Origin: Arenicola marina
Lineage: Eukaryota > Annelida > Polychaeta > Arenicolidae
Assembly: GCA_964019135.1 (NCBI GenBank)
Contig: OZ025258.1
Coordinates: forward strand, 15,531,771-15,595,770
Reading direction: 5' to 3'
DNA length: 64,000 nucleotides
Each line of letters begins with the position of its first letter. Position 1 is the stretch's first letter. Below are positions 21,797 to 34,120 of the stretch, piece after piece. Below the pieces are notes generated by a model. It did not search any database and had not been told where the DNA came from. It worked only from the letters and a program-made list of their open reading frames with translations. A program made the position numbers and the translations under genes.

Positions 21797-22234
21797 ACCT
21801 ACCTCACTCATTAGCCAGTAAAAGTTTGCTAACGAGTGAGGTATGTAGGTCCCGCTTTGGGTTATGTAATGATTATTTCTTACACTGCGGCACATACATA
21901 CGCTAAAACTGCTCGTATCTTGATACTACCGAGTGTTTATCAATATCGGATGAGTGAATCGTACATATTCCGAGGTATTAATATCCACCTACCTTAATTA
22001 CTCATTAGCCAGTAAAAGTTGGCTAACGAGTCGGGTAGGTAGGTCCCGCTTTGGGTCATATAATGAGTATTTCTTACACTACGGCACATAAATACACAGA
22101 GACTATTCCTATCTTTGCTGCTACAGAGTGTTAATTTCCAGCCGAACAGAAAATCGTACATAATCCGAGGTATTAATACCCACCTACCTCGCACATTAAC
22201 CAGTAAAAGCTGGCTAACGAGTGAGGTACGTAGG
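21797..22234. repeat. Three tandem hairpin repeats, unit A
   Basis: Three copies at about 21797-21850, 21986-22044 and 22181-22234, at a period of about 190-195 bp. Each pairs CCTACCTCACTCATTAGCCA with TGGCTAACGAGTGAGGTAGG around a short AGTAAAAG loop, and is followed by TCCCGCTTTGGGTAAT and a TTTCTTACACTAC tail. The array of 36-bp units starts directly after the last tail. Confidence 0.88.
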
Positions 22235-25200
22235 TCCCGCTTTGGGTAATGTAATCAGTATTTCTCACACTACATTACCCCCTCCGTCACCTCCATAACC
22301 TCCCTCCGCGCCGCCCTTTCCGTCACCTCCATAACCTCCCTCCGCGCCGCCCCCTCCGTCACCTCCATAACCTCCCTCCGCGCCGCCCTTTCCGTCACCT
22401 CCATAACCTCCCTCCGCGCCGCCCTTTCCGTCACCTCCATAACCTCCCTCCGCGCCGCCCCCTCCTTCACCTCCATAACCTCCCTCCGCGCCGCCCCCTC
22501 CGTCACCTCCATAACCTCCCTCCGCGCCGCCCCCTCCGTCACCTCCATAACCTCCCTCCGCGCCGCCCTTTCCGTCACCTCCATAACCACCCTCCGCGCC
22601 GCCCCCTCCGTCACCTCCATAACCTCCCTCCGCGCCGCCCTTTCCGTCACCTCCATAACCTCCCTCCGCGCCGCCCCCTCCGTCACCTTCATAACCTCCC
22701 TCCGCGCCGCCCTTTCCGTCAGCTCCATAACCTACCTCCGCGCCGCCCCCTCCGTCACCTCCATAACCTCCATCCGCGCCGCCCCCTCCGTCACCTCCAT
22801 AACCTCCCTCCGCGCCGCCCTTTCCGTCACCTCCATAACCTCCCTCCGCGCCGCCCTTTCCGTCACCTCCATAACCTCTCTCCGCGCCGCCCTATCCGTC
22901 ACCTCCATAACCTCCCTCCGCGCCGCCCTTTCCGTCACCTCCATAACCTCCCTCCGCGCCGCCCCCTCCGTCACCTCCATAACCTCCCTCCGCGCCGCCC
23001 CCTCTGTCACCTCCATAACCTCCCTCCGCGCCGCCCCCTCCGTCACCTCCATAACCTCCCTCCGCGCCGCCCTTCCGTCACCTCCATAACCTCCCTCCGC
23101 GCCGCCCCCTCCGTCACCTCCATAATCTCCCTCCGCGCCGCCCCCTCCGTCACCTCCATAACCTCCCTCCGCGCCGCCCCCTCCGTCACCTCCATAACCT
23201 CCCTCCGCGCCGCCCCCTCCATCACCTCCATAACCTCCCTCCGCGCCGCCCTTTCCGTCACCTCCATAACCTTCCTCCGCGCCGCCCCCTCCGTCACCTC
23301 CATAACCTCCCTCCGCGCCGCCCTTTCCGTCACCTCCATAACCTCCCTCCGCGCCGCCCCCTCCGTCACCTCCATAACCTCCCTCCGCGCCGCCCTTTCC
23401 GTCACCTCCATAACCTCCCTCCGCGCCGCCCCCTCCGTCACCTCCATAACCTCCCTCCGCGCCGCCCTTTCCGTCACCTCCATAACCTCCCTCCGCGTAG
23501 CCCCCTCCGTCACCTCCATAACCTCCCTCCGCGCCGCCCCCTCCGTCACCTCCATAACCTCCCTCCGCGCCGCCCCCTCCGTCACCTCCATAACCTCCCT
23601 CCGCGCCGCCCTTTCCGTCACCTCCATAACCTCCCTCCGCGCCGCCCTTTCCGTCACCTCCATAACCTCCCTCCGCGCCGCCCCCTCCGTCACCTCCATA
23701 ACCTCTCTCCGCGCCGCCCCCTCCGTCACCTCCATAACCTCCCTCCGCGCCGCCCTCTCCGTCACCTCCATAACCTCCCTCCGCGCCGCCCTTTCCGTCA
23801 GCTCCATAACCTCCCTCCGCGCCGCCCCCTCCGTCACCTCCATAACCTCCCTCCGCGCCGCCCTTTCCGTCACCTCCATAACCTCCCTCCGCGCCGCCCC
23901 CTCCGTCACCTCCATAACCTCCCTCCGCGCCGCCCCCTCCGTCACCTCCATAACCTCCCTCCGCGCCGCCCTTTCCGTCACCTCCATAACCTCCCTCCGC
24001 GCCGCCCCCTCCGTCACCTCCATAACCTCCCTCCGCGCCGCCCCCTCCGTCACCTCCATAACCTGCCTCCGCGCCGCCCTTTCCGTCACCTCCATAACCT
24101 CCCTCCGCGCCGCGCTTTCCGTCACCTCCATAACCTCCCTCCGCGCCGCCCCCTCCGTCAACTCCATAACCTCCCTCCGCGCCGCCCTTTCCGTCACCTC
24201 CATAACCTCCCTCCGCGCCGCCCCCTCCGTCACCTCCATAACCTCCCTCCGCGCCGCCCTTTCCGTCACCTCCATAACCTCCCTCCGCGCCGCCAACTCC
24301 GTCACCTCCATAACCTCCCTCCGCGCCGCCCCCTCCGTCACCTCCATAACCTCCCTCCGCGCCGCCCCCTCCGTCACCTCCATAACCTTCCTCCGAGCCG
24401 CCACCTCCGTCACCTCCATAACCTCCCTCCGCGCCGCCCCCTCCGTCACCTCCATAACCTCCCTCCGCGCCGCCCTTTCCGTCACCTCCATAACCTCCCT
24501 CCGCGCCGCCCCCTCCGTCACCTCCATAACCTCCCTCCGCGCCGCCCATTCCGTCACCTCCATAACCTCCCTCCGCGCCGCCCCCTCCGTCACCTCCATA
24601 ACCTCCCTCCGCGCCGCCCTTTCCGTCACCTCCATAACCTCCCTCCGCGCCGCCCTTTCCGTCACCTCCATAACCTCCCTCCGCGCCGCCCCCTCCGTCA
24701 CCTCCATAACCTCCCTCCGCGCCGCCCTCTCCGTCACCTCCATAACCTCCCTCCGCGCCGCCCTTTCCGTCACCTCCATAACCTCCCTCCGCGCCGCACC
24801 CTCCGTCACCTCCATAACCTCCCTCCGCGCCGCCCCCTCCGTCACCTCCATAACCTCCCTCCGCGCCGCCCTTTCCGTCACCTCCATAACCTCCCTCCGC
24901 GCCGCCCTTTCCGTCACCTCCATAACCTCCCTCCGCGCCGCCCTTTCCGTCACCTCCATAACCTCCCTCCGCGCCGCCCCCTCCGTCACCTCCATAACCT
25001 CCCTCCGCGCCGCCCCCTCCGTCACCTCCATAACCTCCCTCCGCGCCGCCCCCTCCGTCACCTCCATAGCCTCCCTCCGCGCCTCTCCCTCCGTCACCTC
25101 CATAACCTCCTTCCGCGCCGCCCTTTCCGTCACCTCCATAACCTCCCTCCGCGCCGCCCCCTCCGTCACCTCCATAACCTCCCTCCGCACCGCCCTTTCC

Positions 25201-28200
25201 GTCACCTCCATAACATCCCTCCGCGCCGCCCCCTCCGTCACCTCCATAACCTCCCTCCGCGCCGCCCCCTCCGTCACCTCCATAACCTCCCTCCGCGCCG
25301 CCCTTTCCGTCACCTCCATAACCTCCCTCCGCGCCGCCCTTTCCGTCACCTCCATAACCTCCCTCCGCGCCGCCCCCTCCGTCACCTCCATAACCTTCCT
25401 CCGCGCCGCCCTTTCCGTCACCTCCATAACCTCCCTCCGCGCCGCCCCCTCCGTCACCTCCATAACCTCTCTCCGCGCCGCACCCTCCGTCACCTCCATA
25501 ACCTCCCTCCGCGCCGCCCCTTCCGTCACCTCCATAACCTCCCTCCGCGCCGCCCCCTCCGTCACCTCCATAACCTCCCTCCGCGCCGCCCTTTCCGTCA
25601 CCTCCATAAACTCCCTCCGCGCCGCCCCCTCCGTCACCTCCATAACCTCCCTCCGCACCGCCCCCTCCGTCACCTCCATAACCTCCCTCCGCGCCGCCCT
25701 TTCCGTCACCTCCATAACCTCCCTCCGCGCCGCCCTTTCCGTCACCTCCATAGCCTCCCTCCCCGCCGCCCCATCCGTCACCTCCCTCCCCGCTGCCCCC
25801 TCTGTCACCTCCATAACCTCCCTCCGCGCCGCCCCCTCCGTCACCTCCATAACCTCCATCCGCGCCGCCCTTTCAGTCACCTCCATAACCTCCCTCCGCG
25901 CCGCCCCCTCCGTCACCTCTATAACCTCCCTCCGCGCCGCCCCCTCCGTCACCTCCATAACCTCCCTCCGCGCCGCCCCCTCCGTCACCTCCATAACCTC
26001 CCTCCGCGCCGCCCCCTCCGTCACCTCCATAACCTCCCTCCGCGCCGCCCCCTCCGTCACCTCTATAACCTCCCTCCGCGCCGCCCCCTCCGTCACCTCC
26101 ATAACCTCCCTCCGCGCCGCCCCTTCCGTCACCTCCATAACCTCCCTCCGCGCCGCCCCCTCCGTCACCTCTATAACCTCCCTCCGCGCCGCCCCCTCCG
26201 TCACCTCCATAACCTCCCTCCGCGCCGCCCCCTCCGTCACCTCCATAACCTCCCTCCGCGCCGCCCCCTCCGTCACCTCCATAACCTCCCTCCGCGCCGC
26301 CCTTTCCGTCACCTCCATAACCTCCTTCCGCGCCGCCCCCTCCGTCACCTCCATAACCTCCCTCCGCGCCGCCCTTTCCGTCACCTCCATAACCTCCCTC
26401 CGCGCCGCCCTTTCCGTCACCTCCATAACCTCCCTCCGCGCCGCCCCCTCCGTCACCTCCATAACCTCCCTCCGCGCCGCCCTTTCCGTCACCTCCATAA
26501 CCTCCCTCCGCGCCGCCCTTTCCGTCACCTCCATAACCTCCCTCCGCGCCGCCCCCTCCGTCACCTCCATAACCTCCCTCCGCGCCGCCCCCTCCGTCAC
26601 CTCCATAACCTCCCTCCGAGCCGCCCCCTCCGTCACCTCCATAACCTCCCTCCGCGCCGCCCCCTCCGTCACCTCCATAACCTCCCTCCGCGCCGCCCTT
26701 TCCGTCACCTCCATAACCTCCCTCCGCGCCGCCCCCTCCGTCACCTCCATAACCTCCCTCCGCGCCGCCCCCTCCGTCACCTCCATAACCTCCCTCCGCG
26801 CCGCCCTTTCCGTCACCTCCATAACCTCCCTCCGCGCCGCCCTTTCCGTCACCTCCATAACCTCCCTCCGCGCCGCCCCCTCCGTCACCTCCATAACCTC
26901 CCTCCGCGCCGCCCTTTCCGTCACCTCCATAACCTCCCTCCGCGCCGCCCCCTCCGTCACCTCCATAACCTCCCTCCGCGCCGCCCCCTCCGTCACCTCC
27001 ATAACCTCCCTCCGCGCCGCCCCCTCCGTCACCTCCATAACCTCCCTCCGCGCCGCCCCCTCCGTCACCTCCATAACCTCCCTCCGCGCCGCCCTTTCCG
27101 TCACCTCCATAACCTCCCTCCGCGCCGCCCCCTCCGTCACCACCATAACCTCCCTCCGTGCCGCCCCCTCCGTCACCTCCATAACCTCCCTCCGCGCCGC
27201 CCTTTCCGTCACCTCTATAACCTCCCTCCGCGCCGCCCCCTCCGTCACCTCCATAACCTCCTTCCGCGCCGCCCCCTCCGTCACCTCTATAACCTCCCTC
27301 CGCGCCGCCCCCTCCGTCACCTCCATAACCTCCCTCCGCGCCGCCCCTTCCGTCACCTCCATAACCTCCCTCCGCGCCGCCCCCTCCGTCACCTCTATAA
27401 CCTCCCTCCGCGCCGCCCCCTCCGTCACCTCCATAACCTCCCTCCGCGCCGCCCCCTCCGTCACCTCCATAACCTCCCTCCGCGCCGCCCCCTCCGTCAC
27501 CTCCATAACCTCCCTCCGCGCCGCCCTTTCCGTCACCTCCATAACCTCCCTCCGCGCCGCCCCCTCCGTCACCTCCATAACCTCCCTCCGCGCCGCCCTT
27601 TCCGTCACCTCCATAACCTCCCTCCGCGCCGCCCTTTCCGTCACCTCCATAACCTCCCTCCGCGCCGCCCCCTCCGTCACCTCCATAACCTCCCTCCGCG
27701 CCGCCCTTTCCGTCACCTCCATAACCTCCCTCCGCGCCGCCCTTTCCGTCACCTCCATAACCTCCCTCCGCGCCGCCCCCTCCGTCACCTCCATAATCTC
27801 CCTCCGCGCCGCCCCCTCCGTCACCTCCATAACCTCCCTCCGAGCCGCCCCCTCCGTCACCTCCATAACCTCCCTCCGCGCCGCCCCCTCCGTCACCTCC
27901 ATAACCTCCCTCCGCGCCGCCCTTTCCGTCACCTCCATAACCTCCCTCCGCGCCGCCCCCTCCGTCACCTCCATAACCTCCCTCCGCGCCGCCCTTTCCG
28001 TCACCTCCATAACCTCCCTCCGCGCCGCCCCCTCCGTCACCTCCATAACCTCCCTCCGCGCCGCCCCCTCCGTCACCTCCATAACCTCCCTCCGCGCCGC
28101 CCCCTCCGTCACCTCCAAAACCTCCCTCCGCGCCGCCCCCTCCGTCACCTCCATAACCTCCCTTCGCGCCGCCCTTTCCGTCACCTCCATAACCTCCCTC

Positions 28201-29614
28201 CGCGCCGCCCCCTCCGTCACCACCATAACCTCCCTCCGCGCCGCCCCCTCCGTCACCTCCATAACCTCCCTCCGCGCCGCCCTTTCCGTCACCTCTATAA
28301 CCTCCCTCCACGCCGCCACCTCCGTCACCTCCATAACCTCCCTCCGCGCCGCCCTTTCCGTCACCTCCATAACCTCCCTCCGCGCCGCCCCCTCCGTCAC
28401 CTCCATAACCTCCCTCCGCGCCGCCCCCTCCGTCACCTCCATAACCTCCCTCCGCGCCGCCCCCTCCGTCACCTCCATAACCTCCCTCCGCGCCGCCCCC
28501 TCCGTCACCTCCATAACCTCCCTCCGCGCCGCCCTCTCCGTCACCTCCATAACCTCCCTCCGCGCCGCCCTTTCCGTCACCTCCATAACCTCCCTCCGCG
28601 CCGCCCCCTCCGTCACCTCCATAACCTCCCTCCGCGCCGCCCCCTCCGTCACCTCCATAACCTTCCTCCGCGCCGCCCTTTCCGTCACCTCCATAACCTC
28701 CCTCCGCGCCGCCCTTTCCGTCACCTCCATAACCTCCCTCCGCGCCGCCCTTTCCGTCACCTCCATAACCTCCCTCCGCGCCGCCCCCTCCGTCACCTCC
28801 ATAACCTCCCTCCGCGCCGCCCCCTCCGTCACCTCCATAACCTCCCTCCGCGCCGCCCCCTCCGTCACCTCCATAACCTCCCTCCGCGCCTCCCCCTCCG
28901 TCACCTCCATAACCTCCTTCCGCGCCGCCCTTTCCGTCACCTCCATAACCTCGATCCGCGCCGCCCCCTCCGTCACCTCCATAACCTCCCTCCGCACCGC
29001 CCTTTCCGTCACCTCCATAACATCCCTCCGCGCCGCCCCCTCCGTCACCTCCATAACCTCCCTCCGCGCCGCCCCCTCCGTCACCTCCATAACCTCCCTC
29101 CGCGCCGCCCTTTCCGTCACCTCCATAACCTCCCTCCGCGCCGCCCTTTCCGTCACCTCCATAACCTCCCTCCGCGCCGCCCCCTCCGTCACCTCCATAA
29201 CCTTCCTCCGCGCCGCCCTTTCCGTCACCTCCATAACCTCCCTCCGCGCCGCCCCCTCCGTCACCTCCATAACCTCTCTCCGCGCCGCACCCTCCGTCAC
29301 CTCCATAACCTCCCTCCGCGCCGCCCACTCCGTCACCTCCATAACCTCCCTCCGCGCCGCCCCCTCCGTCACCTCCATAACCTCCCTCCGCACCGCCCCC
29401 TCCGTCACCTCCATAACCTCCCTCCGCGCCGCCCTTTCCGTCACCTCCATAACCTCCCTCCGCGCCGCCCTTTCCGTCACCTCCATAACCTCTGTCCGCA
29501 CCGCCCTCTCCGTCACCTCCATAACCTCCCTCCGCATCGCCCCCTCCGTCACCTCCATAACCTCCCTCCGCGCCGCCCTTTCCGTCACCTCCATAACCTC
29601 CCTCCGCGCCGCCC

Positions 29615-29785
29615 TTTCCGTCACCTCCCTTCCCGCTGCCCCCTCAGTCACCTCCATAGCCTCCCTCCCCGCCGCCCCATCCGTCACCTCCCTCCCCGCT
29701 GCCCCCTCTGTCACCTCCATAGCCTCCCTCCCCGCCGCCCCATCCGTCACCTCCCTCCCCGCTGCCCCCTCTGTCACCTCCATAA
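29615..29785. repeat. 63-bp variant block inside the array (example)
   Basis: The ordinary units are replaced by a longer form with CCCCGCCGCCCCATCCGTCA and CCCCGCTGCCCCCTCTGTCA. Similar blocks lie near 25745, 31575, 39900, 42000, 43945, 46885, 47480, 47920, 48410 and 48915. They mark recurring segments of the higher-order repeats. Confidence 0.85.
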
Positions 29786-32700
29786 CCTCCCTCCGCGCCG
29801 CCCCCTCCGTCACCTCCATAACCTCCATCCGCGCCGCCCTTTCAGTCACCTCCATAACCTCCCTCCGCGCCGCCCCCTCCGTCACCTCTATAACCTCCCT
29901 CCGCGCCGCCCCCTCCGTCACCTCCATAACCTCCCTCCGCGCCGCCCCCTCCGTCACCTCCATAACCTCCCTCCGCGCCGCCCCCTCCGTCACCTCCATA
30001 ACCTCCCTCCGCGCCGCCCCCTCCGTCACCTCTATAACCTCCCTCCGCGCCGCCCCCTCCGTCACCTCCATAACCTCCCTCCGCGCCGCCCCCTCCGTCA
30101 CCTCCATAACCTCCCTCCGCGCCGCCCCCTCCGTCACCTCTATAACCTCCCTCCGCGCCGCCCCCTCCGTCACCTCCATAACCTCCCTCCGCGCCGCCCC
30201 CTCCGTCACCTCCATAACCTCCCTCCGCGCCGCCCCCTCCGTCACCTCCATAACCTCCCTCCGCGCCGCCCTTTCCGTCACCTCCATAACCTCCCTCCGC
30301 GCCGCCCCCTCCGTCACCTCCATAACCTCCCTCCGCGCCGCCCTTTCCGTCACCTCCATAACCTCCCTCCGCGCCGCCCTTTCCGTCACCTCCATAACCT
30401 CCCTCCGCGCCGCCCCCTCCGTCACCTCCATAACCTCCCTCCGCGCCGCCCTTTCCGTCACCTCCATAACCTCCCTCCGCGCCGCCCTTTCCGTCACCTC
30501 CATAACCTCCCTCCGCGCCGCCCCCTCCGTCACCTCCATAACCTCCCTCCGCGCCGCCCCCTCCGTCACCTCCATAACCTCCCTCCGAGCCGCCCCCTCC
30601 GTCACCTCCATAACCTCCCACCGCGCCGCCCCCTCCGTCACCTCCATAACCTCCCTCCGCGCCGCCCTTTCCGTCACCTCCATAACCTCCCTCCGCGCCG
30701 CCCCCTCCGTCAGCTCCATAACCTCCCTCCGCGCCGCCCCCTCCGTCACCTCCATAACCTCCCTCCGCGCCGCCCTTTCCGTCACCTCCATAACCTCCCT
30801 CCGCGCCGCCCTTTCCGTCACCTCCATAACCTCCCTCCGCGCCGCCCCCTCCGTCACCTCCATAACCTCCCTCCGCGCCGCCCTTTCCGTCACCTCCATA
30901 ACATCCCTCCGCGCCGCCCCCTCCGTCACCTCCATAACCTCCCTCCGCGCCGCCCCCTCCGTCACCTCCATAACCTCCCTCCGCGCCGCCCTTTCCGTCA
31001 CCTCCATAACCTCCCTCCGCGCCGCCCTTTCCGTCACCTCCATAACCTCCCTCCGCGCCGCCCCCTCCGTCACCTCCATAACCTTCCTCCGCGCCGCCCT
31101 TTCCGTCACCTTCATAACCTCCCTCCGCGCCGCCCCCTCCGTCACCTCCATAACCTCTCTCCGCGCCGCACCCTCCGTCACCTCCATAACCTCCCTCCGC
31201 GCCGCCCCCTCCGTCACCTCCATAACCTCCCTCCGCGCCGCCCCCTCCGTCACCTCCATATCCTCCCTCCGCGCCGCCCTTTCCGTCACCTCCATAACCT
31301 CCCTCCGCGCCGCCCCCTCCGTCACCTCCATAACCTCCCTCCGCACCGCCCCCTCCGTCACCTCCATAACCTCCCTCCGCGCCGCCCTTTCCGTCACCTC
31401 CATAACCTCCCTCCGCGCCGCCCTTTCCGTCACCTCCATAACCTCTCTCCGCACCGCCCCCTCCGTCACCTCCATAACCTCCCTCCGCACCGCCCCCTCC
31501 GTCACCTCCATAACCTCCCTCCGCGCCGCCCTTTCCGTCACCTCCATAACCTCCCTCCGCGCCGCCCTTTCCGTCACCTCCCTTCCCGCTGCCCCCTCAG
31601 TCACCTCCATAGCCTCCCTCCCCGCCGCCCCATCCGTCACCTCCCTCCCCGCTGCCCCCTCTGTCACCTCCATAGCCTCCCTCCCCGCCGCCCCATCCGT
31701 CACCTCCCTCCCCGCTGCCCCCTCTGTCACCTCCATAACCTCCCTCCGCGCCGCCCCCTCCGTCACCTCCATAACCTCCATCCGCGCCGCCCTTTCAGTC
31801 ACCTCCATAACCTCCCTCCGCGCCGCCCCCTCCGTCACCTCTATAACCTCCCTCCGCGCCGCCCCCTCCGTCACCTCCATAACCTCCCTCCGCGCCGCCC
31901 CCTCCGTCACTTCCATAACCTCCCTCCGCGCCGCCCCCTCCGTCACCTCCATAACCTCCCTCCGCGCCGCCCCCTCCGTCACCTCTATAACCTCCCTCCG
32001 CGCCGCCCCCTCCGTCACCTCCATAACCTCCCTCCGCGCCGCCCCTTCCGTCACCTCCATAACCTCCCTCCGCGCCGCCCCCTCCGTCACCTCTATAACC
32101 TTCCTCCGCGCCGCCCCCTCCGTCACCTCCATAACCTCCCTCCGCGCCGCCCCCTCCGTCACCTCCATAACCTCCCTCCGCGCCGCCCCCTCCGTCACCT
32201 CCATAACCTCCCTCCGCGCCGCCCTTTCCGTCACCTCCATAACCTCCCTCCGCGCCGCCCCCTCCGTCACCTCCATAACCTCCCTCCGCGCCGCCCTTTC
32301 CGTCACCTCCATAACCTCCCTCCGCGCCGCCCTTTCCGTCACCTCCATAACCTCCCTCCGCGCCGCCCCCTCCGTCACCTCCATAACCTCCCTCCGCGCC
32401 GCCCTTTCCGTCACCTCCATAACCTCCCTCCGCGCCGCCCTTTCCGTCACCTCCATAACCTCCCTCCGCGCCGCCCCCTCCGTCACCTCCATAACCTCCC
32501 TCCGCGCCGCCCCCTCCGTCACCTCCATAACCTCCCTCCGAGCCGCCCCCTCCGTCACCTCCATAACCTCCCTCCGCGCCGCCCCCTCCGTCACCTCCAT
32601 AACCTCCCTCCGCGCCGCCCTTTCCGTCACCTCCATAACCTCCCTCCGCGCCGCCCCCTCCGTCACCTCCATAACCTCCCTCCGCGCCGCCCCCTCCGTC

Positions 32701-34120
32701 ACCTCCATAACCTCCCTCCGCGCCGCCCTTTCCGTCACCTCCATAACCTCCCTCCGCGCCGCCCTTTCCGTCACCTCCATAACCTCCCTCCGCGCCGCCC
32801 CCTCCGTCACCTCCATAATCTCCCTCCGCGCCGCCCTTTCCGTCACCTCCATAACCTCCCTCCGCGCCGCCCCCTCCGTCACCTCCATAACCTCCCTCCG
32901 CGCCGCCCCCTCCGTCACCTCCATAACCTCCCTCCGAGCCGCCCCCTCCGTCACCTCCATAACCTCCCTCCGCGCCGCCCCCTCCGTCACCTCCATAACC
33001 TCCCTCCGCGCCGCCCTTTCCGTCACCTCCATAACCTCCCTCCGCGCCGCCCCCTCCGTCACCTCCATAACCTCCCTCCGCGCCGCCCCCTCCGTCACCT
33101 CCATAACCTCCCTCCGCGCCGCCCTTTCCGTCACCTCCATAACCTCCCTCCGCGCCGCCCTTTCCGTCACCTCCATAACCTCCCTCCGCGCCGCCCCCTC
33201 CGTCACCTCCATAACCTCCCTCCGCGCCGCCCTTTCCGTCACCTCCATAACCTCCCTCCGCGCCGCCCCCTCCGTCACCTCCATAACCTCCCTCCGCGCC
33301 GCCCCCTCCGTCACCTCCATAACCTCCCTCCGCGCCGCCCCCTCCGTCACCTCCATAACCTCCCTCCGCGCCGCCCCCTCCGTCACCTCCATAACCTCCC
33401 TCCGCGCCGCCCTTTCCGTCACCTCCATAACCTCCCTCCGCGCCGCCCCCTCCGTCACCTCCATAACCTCCATCCGCGCCGCCCTTTCAGTCACCTCCAT
33501 AACCTCCCTCCGCGCCGCCCCCTCCGTCACCTCTATAACCTCCCTCCGCGCCGCCCCCTCCGTCACCTCCATAACCTCCCTCCGCGCCGCCCCCTCCGTC
33601 ACCTCCATAACCTCCCTCCGCGCCGCCCCCTCCGTCACCTCCATAACCTCCCTCCGCGCCGCCCTTTCCGTCACCTCCATAACCTCCCTCCGCGCCGCCC
33701 CCTCCGTCACCTCCATAACCTCCCTCCGCGCCGCCCTTTCCGTCACCTCCATAACCTCCCTCCGCGCCGCCCTTTCCGTCACCTCCATAACCTCCCTCCG
33801 CGCCGCCCCCTCCGTCACCTCCATAACCTCCCTCCGCGCCGCCCTTTCCGTCACCTCCATAACCTCCCTCCGCGCCGCCCTTTCCGTCACCTCCATAACC
33901 TCCCTCCGCGCCGCCCCCTCCGTCACCTCCATAACCTCCCTCCGCGCCGCCCCCTCCGTCACCTCCATAACCTCCCTCCGAGCCGCCCCCTCCGTCACCT
34001 CCATAACCTCCCTCCGCGCCGCCCCCTCCGTCACCTCCATAACCTCCCTCCGCGCCGCCCTTTCCGTCACCTCCATAACCTCCCTCCGCGCCGCCCCCTC
34101 CGTCACCTCCATAACCTCCC

